A stretch of 64,000 bases of DNA, taken from positions 124,001 through 188,000 of the forward strand of contig KB911068.1 of the NCBI GenBank assembly GCA_000383295.1, in the 5' to 3' direction. The position numbers were made by a program, and so were the translations under genes. This DNA comes from Faecalispora sporosphaeroides DSM 1294. Its GTDB lineage: Bacteria > Bacillota > Clostridia > Oscillospirales > Acutalibacteraceae. Shown piece after piece: positions 1 to 8,627 of this stretch; within the stretch, counting starts at the first letter, position 1; each line of letters opens with the position of its first letter. Under the pieces are notes generated by a model. The model was not told the DNA's origin. It saw nothing but the letters and a program-made list of their open reading frames with translations, and ran no database searches.

Positions 1-99
1 TGAGTCATATTCGTCCCTTCATAGGAAACGATCTCATTAAGATTTTAACCGGCATCCGGTGTCTTATTTTCGATGCCAGTTGCAGTCAGCGAAATTCAA

Positions 100-139
100 T
101 TGATATTCTAAAGAAATTCGTGTATAATATCTTTAGAAT
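100..139 (+). promoter_or_regulatory. Toxin-antitoxin promoter with inverted-repeat operator
   Basis: A sigma-A-like promoter is visible: TTGATA at 100-105, a 17-nt spacer, TATAAT at 123-128. A perfect 10-bp inverted repeat, ATTCTAAAGA (105-114) and TCTTTAGAAT (130-139), brackets the -10 box. This is the layout expected for autorepression by a YefM/Phd antitoxin, which binds palindromes over its own promoter. Binding itself is inferred. Confidence 0.85.
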
Positions 140-159
140 TGTGTAAGGAGGTAAACGCT

Positions 160-432
160 ATGCCAAATATAAAGTCCAGCACTGACCTGCGGAATAACTA
201 TAATGAGATATCCACCTTCTGTCATGAAAGCCGTGAACCTGTTTTTATCACAAAAAACGGGCAGGGAGATTTGGCGGTTATGAGCATTGAAACCTATGAG
301 GCACTCAGCGGCAAGCTTGAACTGTATCACCTGCTTGACGAAGGACGATCGGCCGTTAAAGCGGGTAAAAAGCGTCCGTTTCAAGATGTCATGAAGGATA
401 TTAAGCGAGGCATCGCCGATGGCGAAATATAG
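160..432 (+). CDS. YefM/Phd-family antitoxin
   Basis: A 90-residue protein with the Phd/YefM antitoxin pattern: an N-terminal Ser-rich DNA-binding arm (around SSTDLRNN), the phrase PVFITKNGQGDLAVMSIE typical of the fold, and an acidic C-terminus that would wrap the toxin. I chose ATG 160 because AAGGAGG lies at 145-151; a TTG 21 bases upstream overlaps that ribosome binding site. The gene overlaps the toxin by 14 bases, implying translational coupling. In the family the antitoxin neutralises the toxin and represses the operon; the palindrome over the promoter fits this. Confidence 0.88.
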   Translation: MPNIKSSTDLRNNYNEISTFCHESREPVFITKNGQGDLAVMSIETYEALSGKLELYHLLDEGRSAVKAGKKRPFQDVMKDIKRGIADGEI

Positions 433-733
433 GGTAGATGTATCTGAACCAGCCGAAAACGATCTTAGGGACATTGTTCGGTATATTGCTTCTCAGCTGT
501 CAGCTCCCATATCGGCAACTCGTATGATGGAGCTTTTTGAAGAGACAATGCTAAGTCTGTCCGATATGCCGCAGCGCTGTCCGCTTGTTTCAGACGATCG
601 TCTATCTCAAATGGGATACAGGAAACTAATTGTAAAAAATTACGTTGTGTTTTTTTCCATAGACGAGAAGAACAAGGTGGTTGACGTTGAAAGAATTCTG
701 TACGGCAGACGCGACTGGATCAGATTTTTATAA
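419..733 (+). CDS. RelE/ParE-family toxin
   Basis: A 104-residue protein with the RelE/ParE fold signature: an N-terminal beta strand (YRVDVSEPAENDL), two helices (IVRYIASQL and a later amphipathic helix), and the C-terminal strand with ERILYGRRDW typical of the family. ParE members poison gyrase and RelE members cleave ribosome-bound mRNA; the sequence alone does not decide which. It starts inside the antitoxin gene and is followed by a strong hairpin, so the pair forms a closed two-gene operon. Such pairs often stabilise mobile DNA, and the next features are remnants of an integrated element. Confidence 0.85.
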   Translation: MAKYRVDVSEPAENDLRDIVRYIASQLSAPISATRMMELFEETMLSLSDMPQRCPLVSDDRLSQMGYRKLIVKNYVVFFSIDEKNKVVDVERILYGRRDWIRFL

Positions 734-743
734 TCGATACAAG

Positions 744-780
744 AACAGGGTGACACTATGCAAAGTAGTCACCCTGTTTT
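744..780. terminator. Bidirectional terminator between convergent genes
   Basis: A perfect 11-bp stem, AACAGGGTGAC (744-754) with GTCACCCTGTT (768-778), is followed by T residues on the + strand. It lies between the toxin gene and the leftward gene ending at 805, so it can serve both. Confidence 0.85.
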
Positions 781-804
781 CATGTAAATGGATGCGCCGA
801 GCAT

Positions 805-1365
805 TTAGGGATTTCGATACTGCTCCAGCAGCTCTATATGCTTTTTGGACTTCTGATGGATGCGGCAAGCTTCTGTTGCCATATAGTTTATCAAGCTGTC
901 CTTTGGCACTAAATACTTGGTATAATACCATACCCCCGTTATCTTTTCTGCCTTGATCCATTCAGATACTGTGGTTTGGCAGTATCCCGTTAGCTTTGTG
1001 ACATCATTTACCGTGAGGGCATCCGGAAAGGTGTGCCACTTGTTCTTAAGCATTGCCATAAACTTCTCGGAGTTGATTGCCTTCGCCGTTTGGCGCTTCG
1101 GTTTATATTTTATTCCGCTTGAAAATATCCCCGGTGGTGTCAGCAGAGTTTCAGGAGATTCTTCCAAGCGAGTAAGGTATGCAATAACGTCGGTTATTTG
1201 GATTTTAAACCTGCGGGTCTTTTTGTCGGTATCCTCGCAGGGGATATATCCGTTCTCCAAAAGCCATGTGGCTTTTCGTTTGCTTATGCGGCAAATTCTG
1301 TAAAGCTGGTCTTGACTTATCTTCTCCGGATATTCAGCCAGAAGGTAAGAGTAGTCGGTTGCCAT
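805..1365 (-). CDS. Helix-turn-helix protein of a mobile element
   Basis: A 186-residue basic protein with two candidate helix-turn-helix stretches, one near residues 15-40 (KISQDQLYRICRISKRKATWL) and one near 115-145 (TVNDVTKLTGYCQTTVSEWI), the latter like excisionase/MerR-type DNA-binding motifs. I chose the ATG at 1365 because GGGAGGA lies at a good distance; an ATG one codon upstream is also possible. The position next to a tRNA 3' fragment and an integrase remnant suggests an excision or replication accessory protein of an old integrative element. No specific family was recognised. Confidence 0.6.
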   Translation of the reverse strand: MATDYSYLLAEYPEKISQDQLYRICRISKRKATWLLENGYIPCEDTDKKTRRFKIQITDVIAYLTRLEESPETLLTPPGIFSSGIKYKPKRQTAKAINSEKFMAMLKNKWHTFPDALTVNDVTKLTGYCQTTVSEWIKAEKITGVWYYTKYLVPKDSLINYMATEACRIHQKSKKHIELLEQYRNP

Positions 1366-1710
1366 CATCGTTCCTCCCATCACATTGATCCTTAGGACAG
1401 AGAATTATGCTCTGTCTGCTGCAGGATGTTCTGTTAAAAATCAATGTCAATGGTAGGATACGCTTGGTTTTGATTTTTCAAATTGCCGGGAAACTAAAGT
1501 ATCTTAAGGTTATTTCGCCGGTTGTTTTTCTACGGTTTTTCTACACTTTTTCTACACTTTGCCCTGAAAACCGCTAAATCAGGGCGGTGTGTTCATGCGC
1601 GGAAATATCAGCGTTTGTGCCTGAAAAGCCTTTATTTATGCGGGTCTGCGGGATTTTATCTTCTCCTAAAGTTACTCTCGTAAACTCATAAGAACTTGCC
1701 TTCAAATAAC
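1366..1710. other. Non-coding interval with no recognised feature
   Basis: No open reading frame with a ribosome binding site and no strong hairpin is visible here. The stretch is AT-rich with a pyrimidine-rich patch near 1530-1560 and probably belongs to the decayed element end. Confidence 0.5.
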
Positions 1711-1765
1711 TCGAAATCAGGTTGTCCGCAAGGGCACGTGAGTTCGAATCTCACCGTCTCCGCCA
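1711..1765 (+). tRNA. 3' fragment of a tRNA-Ser-like gene (attachment-site remnant)
   Basis: The T arm is intact: GTGAG (1738-1742), loop TTCGAAT, CTCAC (1750-1754), then a 3' acceptor strand CGTCTCC, discriminator G and CCA (1755-1765). A variable-arm hairpin TGTCCGCAAGGGCA precedes it, as in class II serine or leucine tRNAs; CTCGAAA upstream could be a Ser-CGA anticodon loop. No D arm and no 5' acceptor strand matching the 3' one can be found, so this is a fragment. Integrative elements with tyrosine integrases commonly duplicate tRNA 3' ends, and an integrase remnant lies 160 bp away. Confidence 0.7.
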
Positions 1766-1766
1766 T

Positions 1767-1808
1767 GAGCCTGTTTGCGGTCAATGTCCGCAGCAGGCTC
1801 TTCCTTTT
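1767..1808 (+). terminator. Rho-independent terminator after the tRNA fragment
   Basis: GAGCCTG (1767-1773) pairs with CAGGCTC (1794-1800), with an inner GCGG/CCGC pair, followed by TTCCTTTTTT. It looks like the original terminator of a tRNA transcript. Confidence 0.8.
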
Positions 1809-1926
1809 TTGATCTTTTCTACGCTCTCTTTTGAGGGCGTTTTTTCTATTTTCGTAGAAACCCGATGCGCCTGAACCTTTTGTATATAAGGCTTTGCAGT
1901 ATTTTCATGAAGCAATCCGTAGAAAA

Positions 1927-2622
1927 TCATTCGCTCAGTTCAAGTCCGCTCGGTTCGACCACTCGGTTTCTTTCAAACATCCCATCCATGACAAGTCCGG
2001 ATTCGATCTGCGCATGGAAGTCCAGATGCGAGTAAATATCCGCTGTGGTTGAGAAGGTGCTGTGTCCCAGCCGTATCTGGATTTGCTTCATGGATATGCC
2101 GCTTGCCAGCAGCAGGCTGGCGCAGCTATGTCTGAGATCGTGGAAGCGAATCTTTTTGAGTCCGAATTTTTCAAGCAGCCAGCTGAAATGCTCAGTGACA
2201 TAATTAGGGCGGATGAGCTTACCGGTTTGATCGAGGCAAATGTAATCGAGATATTCCCGGCAATAAGAGCGTTTGAATAGCCTGCGGTACATTTCCTGTT
2301 TCTCTTTCTCTGCAAGTAGCAGTTTCTCGACAGAGGGCAGCAGTGGGAGTGTACGGAAGCTGGATTTGGTTTTGAGCACATCCTCACCGACAGGTACAAA
2401 CTTGCCATCCACCTCGTCCTCAATTACCTTGTGCCTGATGGAGATCGTTTTTTGTTCGAGGTTAATCGCATCCCATTTCAGACCAAGAACTTCACTTCTC
2501 CGTAGCCCATAGTAAGCCGCCAGCTTTACGCATATCTCCAAGGGATCGTCTGATACCGCATCAAATAATGTCATAATTTCTTCTGCGGAATAAAACTGTG
2601 CCTGATATACATTCTTCTTTCC
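1927..2622 (-). pseudogene. Tyrosine integrase, catalytic domain only (truncated)
   Basis: The reading frame ending at 1927 encodes the catalytic domain of a phage/ICE-type tyrosine recombinase: Arg in YGLRRSEVLGL, HDLRHSCAS, the LGHS box and the nucleophile Tyr in DIYSHLD. The SAM-like N-terminal and arm-binding domains, about 160-180 residues, are missing. The frame can be followed upstream past the first ATG (2574) through residues KKNVYQAQFYSAEE, ordinary integrase sequence, and then runs into a different gene near 2620. So this is the 3' part of an integrase left by a deletion, not a short natural gene. Confidence 0.85.
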
Positions 2623-3095
2623 TCCGCCACCTGTCCCAGTTTATGAAAAACCGGACGTATCTCATTTGCACGGTGCATATCTACGTTAGCGCCCAGATAA
2701 GCCTGCAAGGGGTCCAGGATAAGCATTTTGGCATCCGTCTTCTGAATCGCTTCCCGAATACGCTCATCGCTGAGAGACAGCATCTCCTTACTCTCATCAA
2801 TTACTAATATTCGGTTACAGTCTGCACCCACCAGCTCCAGTCGTGGCTTAATGGTATCGGAAAGGCCATCCTCTGCGGTTTGATAAATCACATTTGCAGG
2901 CTGTATCGGCTCCGCGCCCGGCAGGGCTTCTCCTTTGGTGAGAAGTGCAGCAATTGCCAGAATGAGATGCGTTTTTCCTTCACCCGGATCACCCTGCATA
3001 ATAGTCAGCTTTCCGAAAGGTATGTAGGGATACCACAGCCACTGCACAGCGGTAGCTTCCACGTCAGACATATTAATCAGCTGTAATTCACTCAT
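2619..3095 (-). pseudogene. AAA_25/RepA-like ATPase, N-terminal part (truncated)
   Basis: The first 160 or so residues of a RecA-fold AAA_25 ATPase of the kind found in integrative elements. The Walker A motif is GDPGEGKTH (residues ~35-43) and the Walker B strand is KMLILDPLQAYLG. Family members have 300 or more residues; here the sequence stops being AAA-like after KLGQVAEE and continues out of frame into integrase codons. Start ATG 3095 has a GGAGG site. Together with the integrase fragment it marks an internal deletion of the old element. Full-length relatives are thought to act in replication or mobilisation of such elements. Confidence 0.8.
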
Positions 3096-3118
3096 ACTTC
3101 CTCCTACGGGAATTGTAT

Positions 3119-3147
3119 TTTCAAAAAGTCATTCCCTGTGATATAAT
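3119..3147 (+). promoter_or_regulatory. Promoter of the zinc-finger/phosphoesterase genes
   Basis: TTTCAA (3119-3124), a 17-nt spacer and TATAAT (3142-3147) give a good sigma-A-type promoter 80 bases before the next gene. Confidence 0.7.
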
Positions 3148-3228
3148 GGTAACAAGAGTAAGACGGATTTGAAATAAAGAACCGGAAATAATTTTTTCTT
3201 GAAAAATCCATTCCATAGGGAGGCCATT

Positions 3229-4329
3229 ATGTTCTATGTACCACAGTTGCCATGCTACAAAATATATAAAGAGTCCGCACATGCCCTGCGGATTGTTTGG
3301 TTTGAAAATGAATCGAGCATGGGACATTTTAAGCAGGAATGTGTAGGTGACTTTCTGATTCAGTTTCTGGAGATGGATTTGACCGAGTATGAAGCAGCAG
3401 TTTGGCAATTCGCCAGCGGGACGGATTTTGAACCCGAACTCCTAATCAAGCTAGGTTACGCAGAACTCAAAACCCAGATGTTGAATGCTGCTGATTTACT
3501 TAGTGGAAATTTGCATCTGCACCGCTTTTTAGTAGGTGTTATGACACAATTCTTTGAAGATGAAAAATTGAGGGTCATTGATCAGATGAAAAGTGCTTAC
3601 TTGGAGTTGGTGTATATTATTCAGATGCACCGGCAGTTTTCTACCGGCATGGCATTTTGCTTGGATGACAGCTTATATCCGAACATTTCTATGCCAAGAA
3701 AATTCTCTGGTTTTATACAATCTTCCAAGCGACTTCGTAACTATAAATTCCAGACAGGTTACGGTATGGCACCGGTAGACAGGCATGGAAATCTGGATTA
3801 TGCTTCAATTCGTCAAATGAATGACAGCGAGATGAATTTGGATGAACAGCTTGATATAATCCACGGGGATAGGGACGGTGTCAGTTTACTGCCGTTTACA
3901 TGGATTCTTTCTTTTGAAGATTTGATTGTTTACGATTTTATGGAACTTGTCAGCCTTGGACTAAGGGTCAAACGGTGCAAGCTATGCAATCGTTACTTCG
4001 TGTTAAAAAATAAGCATCATGCAGAATATTGTAGCCGAAAAACAGAAAACGGCCGCACCTGCAAGCAAGTGGGGCCGAAGCTGGTATTTAATGCAGAACT
4101 GGAAAAACCGGAGAATGCTGCTCTCAGGGAGTATGAGCGTATCCGACGAATGAAACAACAGCAACTGGAGCGTGACCGAAATAAGGAAACAGAAGAAACC
4201 ATGGGGCAGGCTCAGGCAAAGTTTGATAAGTGGTCTATTCCAGCAATAGCCTTGAGAGAAAGGTTTATTGCTGGAATAATTGAGGAAGATGAATTTTTGA
4301 CTGGGATTAAAAACATTGCCCTTTGTTAA
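3229..4329 (+). CDS. DUF6076-like protein with C-terminal zinc finger
   Basis: A 366-residue protein. The first 250 residues are helical with no motif I recognise. A treble-clef-like zinc site follows: CKLCNRYF, then HHAEYC and a further Cys. The last 60 residues are a charged helix (ERIRRMKQQQLERDR). This pattern resembles the DUF6076 family common in clostridial accessory regions; function unknown. I chose ATG 3229 because GGGAGG lies at 3218-3223; an ATG at 3199 lacks a site. A distantly similar protein with a C-terminal zinc finger is encoded at 15235-16407, inside the prophage. The phosphoesterase gene follows after 22 bases. Confidence 0.6.
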   Translation: MFYVPQLPCYKIYKESAHALRIVWFENESSMGHFKQECVGDFLIQFLEMDLTEYEAAVWQFASGTDFEPELLIKLGYAELKTQMLNAADLLSGNLHLHRFLVGVMTQFFEDEKLRVIDQMKSAYLELVYIIQMHRQFSTGMAFCLDDSLYPNISMPRKFSGFIQSSKRLRNYKFQTGYGMAPVDRHGNLDYASIRQMNDSEMNLDEQLDIIHGDRDGVSLLPFTWILSFEDLIVYDFMELVSLGLRVKRCKLCNRYFVLKNKHHAEYCSRKTENGRTCKQVGPKLVFNAELEKPENAALREYERIRRMKQQQLERDRNKETEETMGQAQAKFDKWSIPAIALRERFIAGIIEEDEFLTGIKNIALC

Positions 4330-4351
4330 ATAATTAAAGAAGGAGGATTTC

Positions 4352-5107
4352 ATGATTTTTGTAACTGGTGATACACATGGAGACTATACCCGATTTAAAA
4401 CCGATATTTTCCCAGAACAAAAAGAAATGACAAAAGCTGATTTTGTAGTAATCTGTGGAGATTTCGGTATCTGGGATACTTCTAACCACAGCAAATATTG
4501 GTTTGACTGGCTGGAGAAGAAATCATTTACTACACTTTTTGTTGATGGAAACCATGAGAACTATGATATCTTAAACAATTACCCAATAGAAAAATGGAAA
4601 GGAGGAAATGTACATTTTATTCGTCCTTCTATCATTCATTTAATGCGGGGACAGCTTTTTGAGATTGCAGGGAAACGCATTTTTACAATGGGTGGTGCTT
4701 CTTCTCACGATATCAACGATGGTATATTAGAGCCTGATGATTCTAATTTTAAAAAGAAAAAAGCCCGGCTGGATAAACAGGGGAAATCTATGTATCGTAT
4801 CAACCATCGTTCTTGGTGGCGGGAAGAACTGCCAAGCGAAGCGGAGTATGCTACTGCACGTTCTACTCTGGAATCTTGCGGTTGGCGAGTCGATTACATT
4901 TTTACTCATTGTGCTCCTAGCAGCGTAATAGAGCTTCTTGGTGATGGAATGTACCAGCCTGATGCTTTGACAGACTTCCACGAGGAAATCTGTCAAAGGT
5001 GCAAATTTGATTATTGGTTCTTTGGACATTACCATGAAAATAGGCATATAGGGAGAAAATATGTTCTACTGTATGAGCAGATTATAGAACTTCCAGCACA
5101 ATTATAG
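4352..5107 (+). CDS. Metallophosphoesterase
   Basis: A 251-residue calcineurin-like phosphoesterase with the motifs in order: GDTHGD at residues 6-11, GDFG near 35, GNHE near 65, and a late GHYHENRH. These residues bind two metal ions. The substrate cannot be told; relatives hydrolyse phosphoesters of nucleotides, nucleic acids or proteins. The ribosome binding site is AAGGAGG, 7 bases before the ATG, and the 22-base spacing from the preceding gene suggests cotranscription. Confidence 0.88.
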   Translation: MIFVTGDTHGDYTRFKTDIFPEQKEMTKADFVVICGDFGIWDTSNHSKYWFDWLEKKSFTTLFVDGNHENYDILNNYPIEKWKGGNVHFIRPSIIHLMRGQLFEIAGKRIFTMGGASSHDINDGILEPDDSNFKKKKARLDKQGKSMYRINHRSWWREELPSEAEYATARSTLESCGWRVDYIFTHCAPSSVIELLGDGMYQPDALTDFHEEICQRCKFDYWFFGHYHENRHIGRKYVLLYEQIIELPAQL

Positions 5108-5125
5108 AAATATGAAATAAATTAT

Positions 5126-5153
5126 TTGTTTTGTATGCGTTTTATGATATAAT
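5126..5153 (+). promoter_or_regulatory. Probable promoter of the type I restriction operon
   Basis: TTGTTT (5126-5131), a 16-nt spacer and TATAAT (5148-5153) precede hsdR by 160 bases. The leader between promoter and gene holds no obvious hairpin. Confidence 0.6.
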
Positions 5154-5312
5154 TTATTTTGTATAGTTATGTCAAAACAAAGGTGTTAGCTAGGCCTTGA
5201 TTTTGTAAGTTACAACATGTTAAAAGAATATTTTATCTTTTGCTATATAAAGGGAACCAAGTACACTTTATATTTTTTTCTACTCTGAAGATTGGTGGTG
5301 GCAAGTGCTGAT

Positions 5313-7676
5313 ATGAATAAAAAACAGTTAAGCGAGCAGGAAATCCGAACGCAATTCATTACTCCCGCCATTCAAAAGGCTGGATGGTCAAACGGCCAAA
5401 TTCGTGAAGAGTACGCTATTACTAAAGGGCGTATTGTTGCACGTGGTGGAACATATAAGCGCGATAAAGCAAAATTTGCTGACTATGTGCTGTTTTATAA
5501 ACCACATATCCCACTTGCCATTGTAGAAGCAAAGGACAATAATCATACTATTTCAGATGGAATGCAGCAAGCGCTCGATTATGCAGAACGGTTACTTATC
5601 CCATTTGTCTTTACTTCAAATGGTGATGGATTTACTTTTCGTAATAGAATGGTAGTCAATGGAGCAAAAGAACAGCAACTGACACTGACCCAATTTCCTT
5701 CCCCAGCGATGCTCTGGAATATGTATAAAACCAACACGGGTATTACCAACGAGCAGGAAACAGTTATCATAGAGCCATATTATTCCGAACGTGATGACAG
5801 AACGCCACGTTATTATCAAATGAATGCTATTAACCTAACAGTTGATGCAGTCGTGCGAGGTCAAAACCGTGTGCTTCTGGTTATGGCCACAGGAACAGGA
5901 AAAACATACACTGCGTTCCAGATTATCTGGCGGCTCTGGAAATCGGGTGTTAAAAAACGTATTCTTTTTCTTGCAGACCGTAATGCTCTGATTGACCAAA
6001 CATACAGCAACGATTTTTCACCGTTCAAAGACAAAATGACCATTATTCGAAATCGAAAAGCTGATCCTTCCTATGAAATTTATCTTGCACTATACCAAGG
6101 TCTTACTGGCGAAGGTGATAAAGAAATTTTTCGACAGTTTAGTCCAGGGTTCTTTGACCTTATTATTATTGATGAATGTCACCGTGGCAGCGCAAATGAA
6201 AATAGTGAATGGCGCACTGTACTGGACTATTTTACAGCAGCAACACAAATTGGTCTGACAGCTACTCCAAAAGAAACCAAAGACATTTCAAACATTGACT
6301 ATTTTGGTGATCCTATATATACATATTCTCTTAAGCAAGGGATTGAGGACGGTTTCCTTGCTCCTTATCGTGTGATTAGGGTTCTCCTAGATAAGGATGC
6401 AGAGGGTTACCGTCCTTACAAAGGACAAACTGATCGCTTTGGTAACGAGATAGCAGACAGAGAGTATAACACCAGAGATTACGACCGAGAATTGGTACTA
6501 GAAATGCGAACCAAATTGGTTGCAAGGGTCGTATCCAACTATTTAAAAAAGCATAATATTCGCTACGATAAAGCGATTTTTTTCTGCGTTGATACTGAGC
6601 ACGCTGACAGAATGCGTCAAGCTCTCGTGAATGAAAATATTGACCTTGTAAATGATGATGAGCGATATGTTATGCGTATTACGGGTGATGATGATATTGG
6701 AAAAAAACAGATTGATGCCTTTCGTGATGTTTCCAGTCGTTATCCTGTTTTAGTAACCACCTCTAAGCTTCTAACAACAGGCGTTGATGTGCAGATGGTC
6801 AAGTTTATTGTGTTAGATGCCAATATCAATAGCATGACGGAATTTAAACAGATCATAGGCCGTGGCACTCGTGTTAGAGAAGATTTGGGTAAAATGTTTT
6901 TTACCATCTTTGACTTTAGGGATGCTACTCGTTTATTTGCAGACCCCGATTTTGATGGACCAAGCGAACAGGATGATTCTTTTACACCGGGGGAGAATGG
7001 GGAAATCCCTGACTTGCCCGGCGATCAACCAATTGACTCACCAGAAGATTCTGGCAAAATGGGTTCTGGCGATGATGGCGGCAATGACGGAGAATTTCCA
7101 ACGCATGAGAGGCGCACAAAGTATTATGTAGACGATGTGGAGGTCACGGTTCTCAAACAGCGTGTTCAATACATTGATAAAGACGGAAAGCTGATTACTG
7201 AATCCTTGACGGATTACACGCGCCGCAATGTGTTGAACCAGTATGCTACGCTAGACGATTTTCTAGCTGCATGGAATACCTCTGAACGAAAACAGGCTAT
7301 TCTAGATGAACTTGCACAGCAAGGCATTTTAATAGAGGAGTTGCAAGAGCAAATTGGTCAAGAGTTTGATCCATTTGACCTTTTGTGCCATGTGGCATTT
7401 GATATGCCTCCGCTTACACGTCGTGAGCGGGCAAACAATGTTAAAAAGCGGAATTATTTTGCTAAATACGGGGAACAAGCACAAGCAGTACTCAATGCTC
7501 TGCTGGACAAATATACCGATACCGGCGTTTCAAACTTAGAGAGTATGGATGTATTAAAGGTTAACCCCATCTGTCAGTTTGGCAACCCAATGTATATTAT
7601 AAACCGTATTTTTAAGGGCAAAAAGAATTTTGAAGAAGCGGTGCGTGAATTAGAAAAAGAGCTTTACGCAGCGTAA
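5313..7676 (+). CDS. hsdR: Type I restriction enzyme R subunit
   Basis: A 787-residue HsdR. Near residues 57-75 lies the PD-(D/E)XK nuclease site (ADYVLF followed by AIVEAKD). The SF2 motor follows: Walker A ATGTGKT at about 191, DECHR at about 286, GLTATP, and the later helicase motif QIIGRGTR. HsdR translocates and cuts DNA only when bound to an HsdM2-HsdS complex that has met its unmethylated target. ATG 5313 was chosen for its family-typical N-terminus (MNKKQLSEQEIR), although the Shine-Dalgarno is weak. hsdM follows after 17 bases but is split by the prophage, so this HsdR is probably idle in the lysogen. Confidence 0.93.
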   Translation: MNKKQLSEQEIRTQFITPAIQKAGWSNGQIREEYAITKGRIVARGGTYKRDKAKFADYVLFYKPHIPLAIVEAKDNNHTISDGMQQALDYAERLLIPFVFTSNGDGFTFRNRMVVNGAKEQQLTLTQFPSPAMLWNMYKTNTGITNEQETVIIEPYYSERDDRTPRYYQMNAINLTVDAVVRGQNRVLLVMATGTGKTYTAFQIIWRLWKSGVKKRILFLADRNALIDQTYSNDFSPFKDKMTIIRNRKADPSYEIYLALYQGLTGEGDKEIFRQFSPGFFDLIIIDECHRGSANENSEWRTVLDYFTAATQIGLTATPKETKDISNIDYFGDPIYTYSLKQGIEDGFLAPYRVIRVLLDKDAEGYRPYKGQTDRFGNEIADREYNTRDYDRELVLEMRTKLVARVVSNYLKKHNIRYDKAIFFCVDTEHADRMRQALVNENIDLVNDDERYVMRITGDDDIGKKQIDAFRDVSSRYPVLVTTSKLLTTGVDVQMVKFIVLDANINSMTEFKQIIGRGTRVREDLGKMFFTIFDFRDATRLFADPDFDGPSEQDDSFTPGENGEIPDLPGDQPIDSPEDSGKMGSGDDGGNDGEFPTHERRTKYYVDDVEVTVLKQRVQYIDKDGKLITESLTDYTRRNVLNQYATLDDFLAAWNTSERKQAILDELAQQGILIEELQEQIGQEFDPFDLLCHVAFDMPPLTRRERANNVKKRNYFAKYGEQAQAVLNALLDKYTDTGVSNLESMDVLKVNPICQFGNPMYIINRIFKGKKNFEEAVRELEKELYAA

Positions 7677-7693
7677 TTTAGGAGGAACTTACT

Positions 7694-8272
7694 ATGGCAG
7701 TATCCGGTACAACAAAGGCACTCAAAGACATTATGCGCATTGATGCGGGAATCAATGGCGATGCGCAGTATATCGAACAGATTACATGGATGCTGTTTTT
7801 AAAAGCATTTGATTTTAAGGAACAAGAGTGGGAAACAACCGAGGATGATTATTATGAGATCGTTCCTGAAAAATATCGCTGGCGTACATGGGCAGAGGAC
7901 CCAGAGGGTGTTACAGGCGAAGGATTAATTTCACATATAAACGAAATGTTTTCCAGCTTGCGTAAGCTGGATATTTCCGAAGATCCCAAGCATCGCAAAT
8001 GGCTGATTCGCAGTATCATGGAAGGTGTCAACAATTTTATGAAATCCGGCACACTGCTGCGCCAAGTCATCAATAAAATCAATGCCGACATAGACTTTTA
8101 TAATATGCCGTCCGGTCACTTGTTTAACGGTATTTATGAGAGTATGCTTAAAGATTTGCAAAGTGCGGGTAAGTCTGGCGAGTTTTATACTCCCCGCCCT
8201 GTCACACATTTTATTGTAGAAAAAGTTGACCCAAAGCTGGGAGATACTGTTCTAGATGAAGCAGTTGCGTGA
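7694..8272 (+). pseudogene. hsdM: hsdM, 5' part, cut by prophage insertion
   Basis: Residues 1-187 are a normal HsdM N-terminus: the N-terminal helical domain followed by the entry to the methyltransferase domain (SGEFYTPRPVTHFIVEKVDP). The frame crosses into phage DNA at 8257 and stops after five foreign residues (Asp-Glu-Ala-Val-Ala). The missing continuation, beginning with motif I DPACGTGGFL, starts at 63899 in the same reading frame. HsdM is the S-adenosylmethionine-dependent N6-adenine methyltransferase subunit; this fragment lacks all cofactor and catalytic motifs and cannot methylate. The ribosome binding site is AGGAGG. Confidence 0.95.
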
Positions 8273-8281
8273 TTGATACAA
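8236..8281 (+). other. attL, left prophage junction
   Basis: The chromosomal half is the hsdM sequence up to the GA core at 8255-8256. The phage half runs 8257-8281 and ends in TTGATACAA, the inverted partner of TTGTATCAA at the other end. The phage half is exactly 25 nt, matching the 25-nt phage half at attR. This is the geometry of large serine integrase sites, with a 2-bp crossover dinucleotide. Confidence 0.9.
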
Positions 8282-8557
8282 GGATTTCTGCCCGTTTTCG
8301 TTAGGGCGTTTGAGAATACATAGGAATTACCGCCTTTTTCACACCGAGGGGTGTGCAGAAGGCTTATTTTTTGCTTGCCAGTAGCGGAGACACCTCTCAT
8401 CCGGCGGTGCGGGGTGCGCAGACTGTTCGGAATTACACACGCACATAACGAAAAGCCTTGTCCCGTAACGATTTATAGGAAATATCGTTACGAGGGTGTG
8501 CAACGAGAATGGGCAAGAACAAATGATAGAAAACAACAACAAATTACAGAAAACCTA
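8282..8557. other. Left-end non-coding region with end repeat
   Basis: No convincing gene lies between attL and the first phage promoter. A 9-bp inverted repeat, CGTAACGAT (8464-8472) and ATCGTTACG (8484-8492), is followed by GAGGGTGTGCAA. A related sequence lies at the right end (63781-63820). GAGGGGTGTGCA also occurs at 8346-8357. These are candidate sites for a directionality factor or regulator. An open frame at 8351-8578 has no ribosome binding site. Confidence 0.6.
8463..8503 (+). repeat. Phage end repeat, left copy
   Basis: CCGTAACG, 13 nt, ATCGTTA, then CGAGGGTGTGCAA. The right copy (63781-63820) has CCGTAACG, 11 nt, ATCGTTA, then TGAGGGGTGTGCAA in the same orientation. In the circular phage the two would flank attP. 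Confidence 0.7.
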
Positions 8558-8586
8558 TTGAAAATCGCGCCTGGATGAGTTATAAT
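8558..8586 (+). promoter_or_regulatory. Promoter of the restriction-modification operon
   Basis: TTGAAA (8558-8563), a 17-nt spacer and TATAAT (8581-8586), a near-consensus vegetative promoter, stand 42 bases before the HTH gene. The system is therefore likely expressed in the lysogen. Confidence 0.8.
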
Positions 8587-8627
8587 ATAAAATGATTTAC
8601 TGTGAGGTTTAGTTCGGAGGTATTGAA

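Noticed and set aside
1711-1765. Intact tRNA gene
   Set aside because: Only the variable arm, T arm, 3' acceptor strand and CCA are present; no D arm or matching 5' acceptor strand is found upstream.
2571-3095. A natural short RepA-like gene ending at 2571
   Set aside because: The last residues are out-of-frame integrase codons, so the end is a deletion product.
8255-8272. Simple nonsense mutation of hsdM
   Set aside because: The true continuation is found 55.6 kb away in frame, with serine-recombinase-type ends, so the stop is phage-derived.
8351-8578. Small gene at the left phage end
   Set aside because: No ribosome binding site, unlike-phage composition and overlap with repeats and a promoter.
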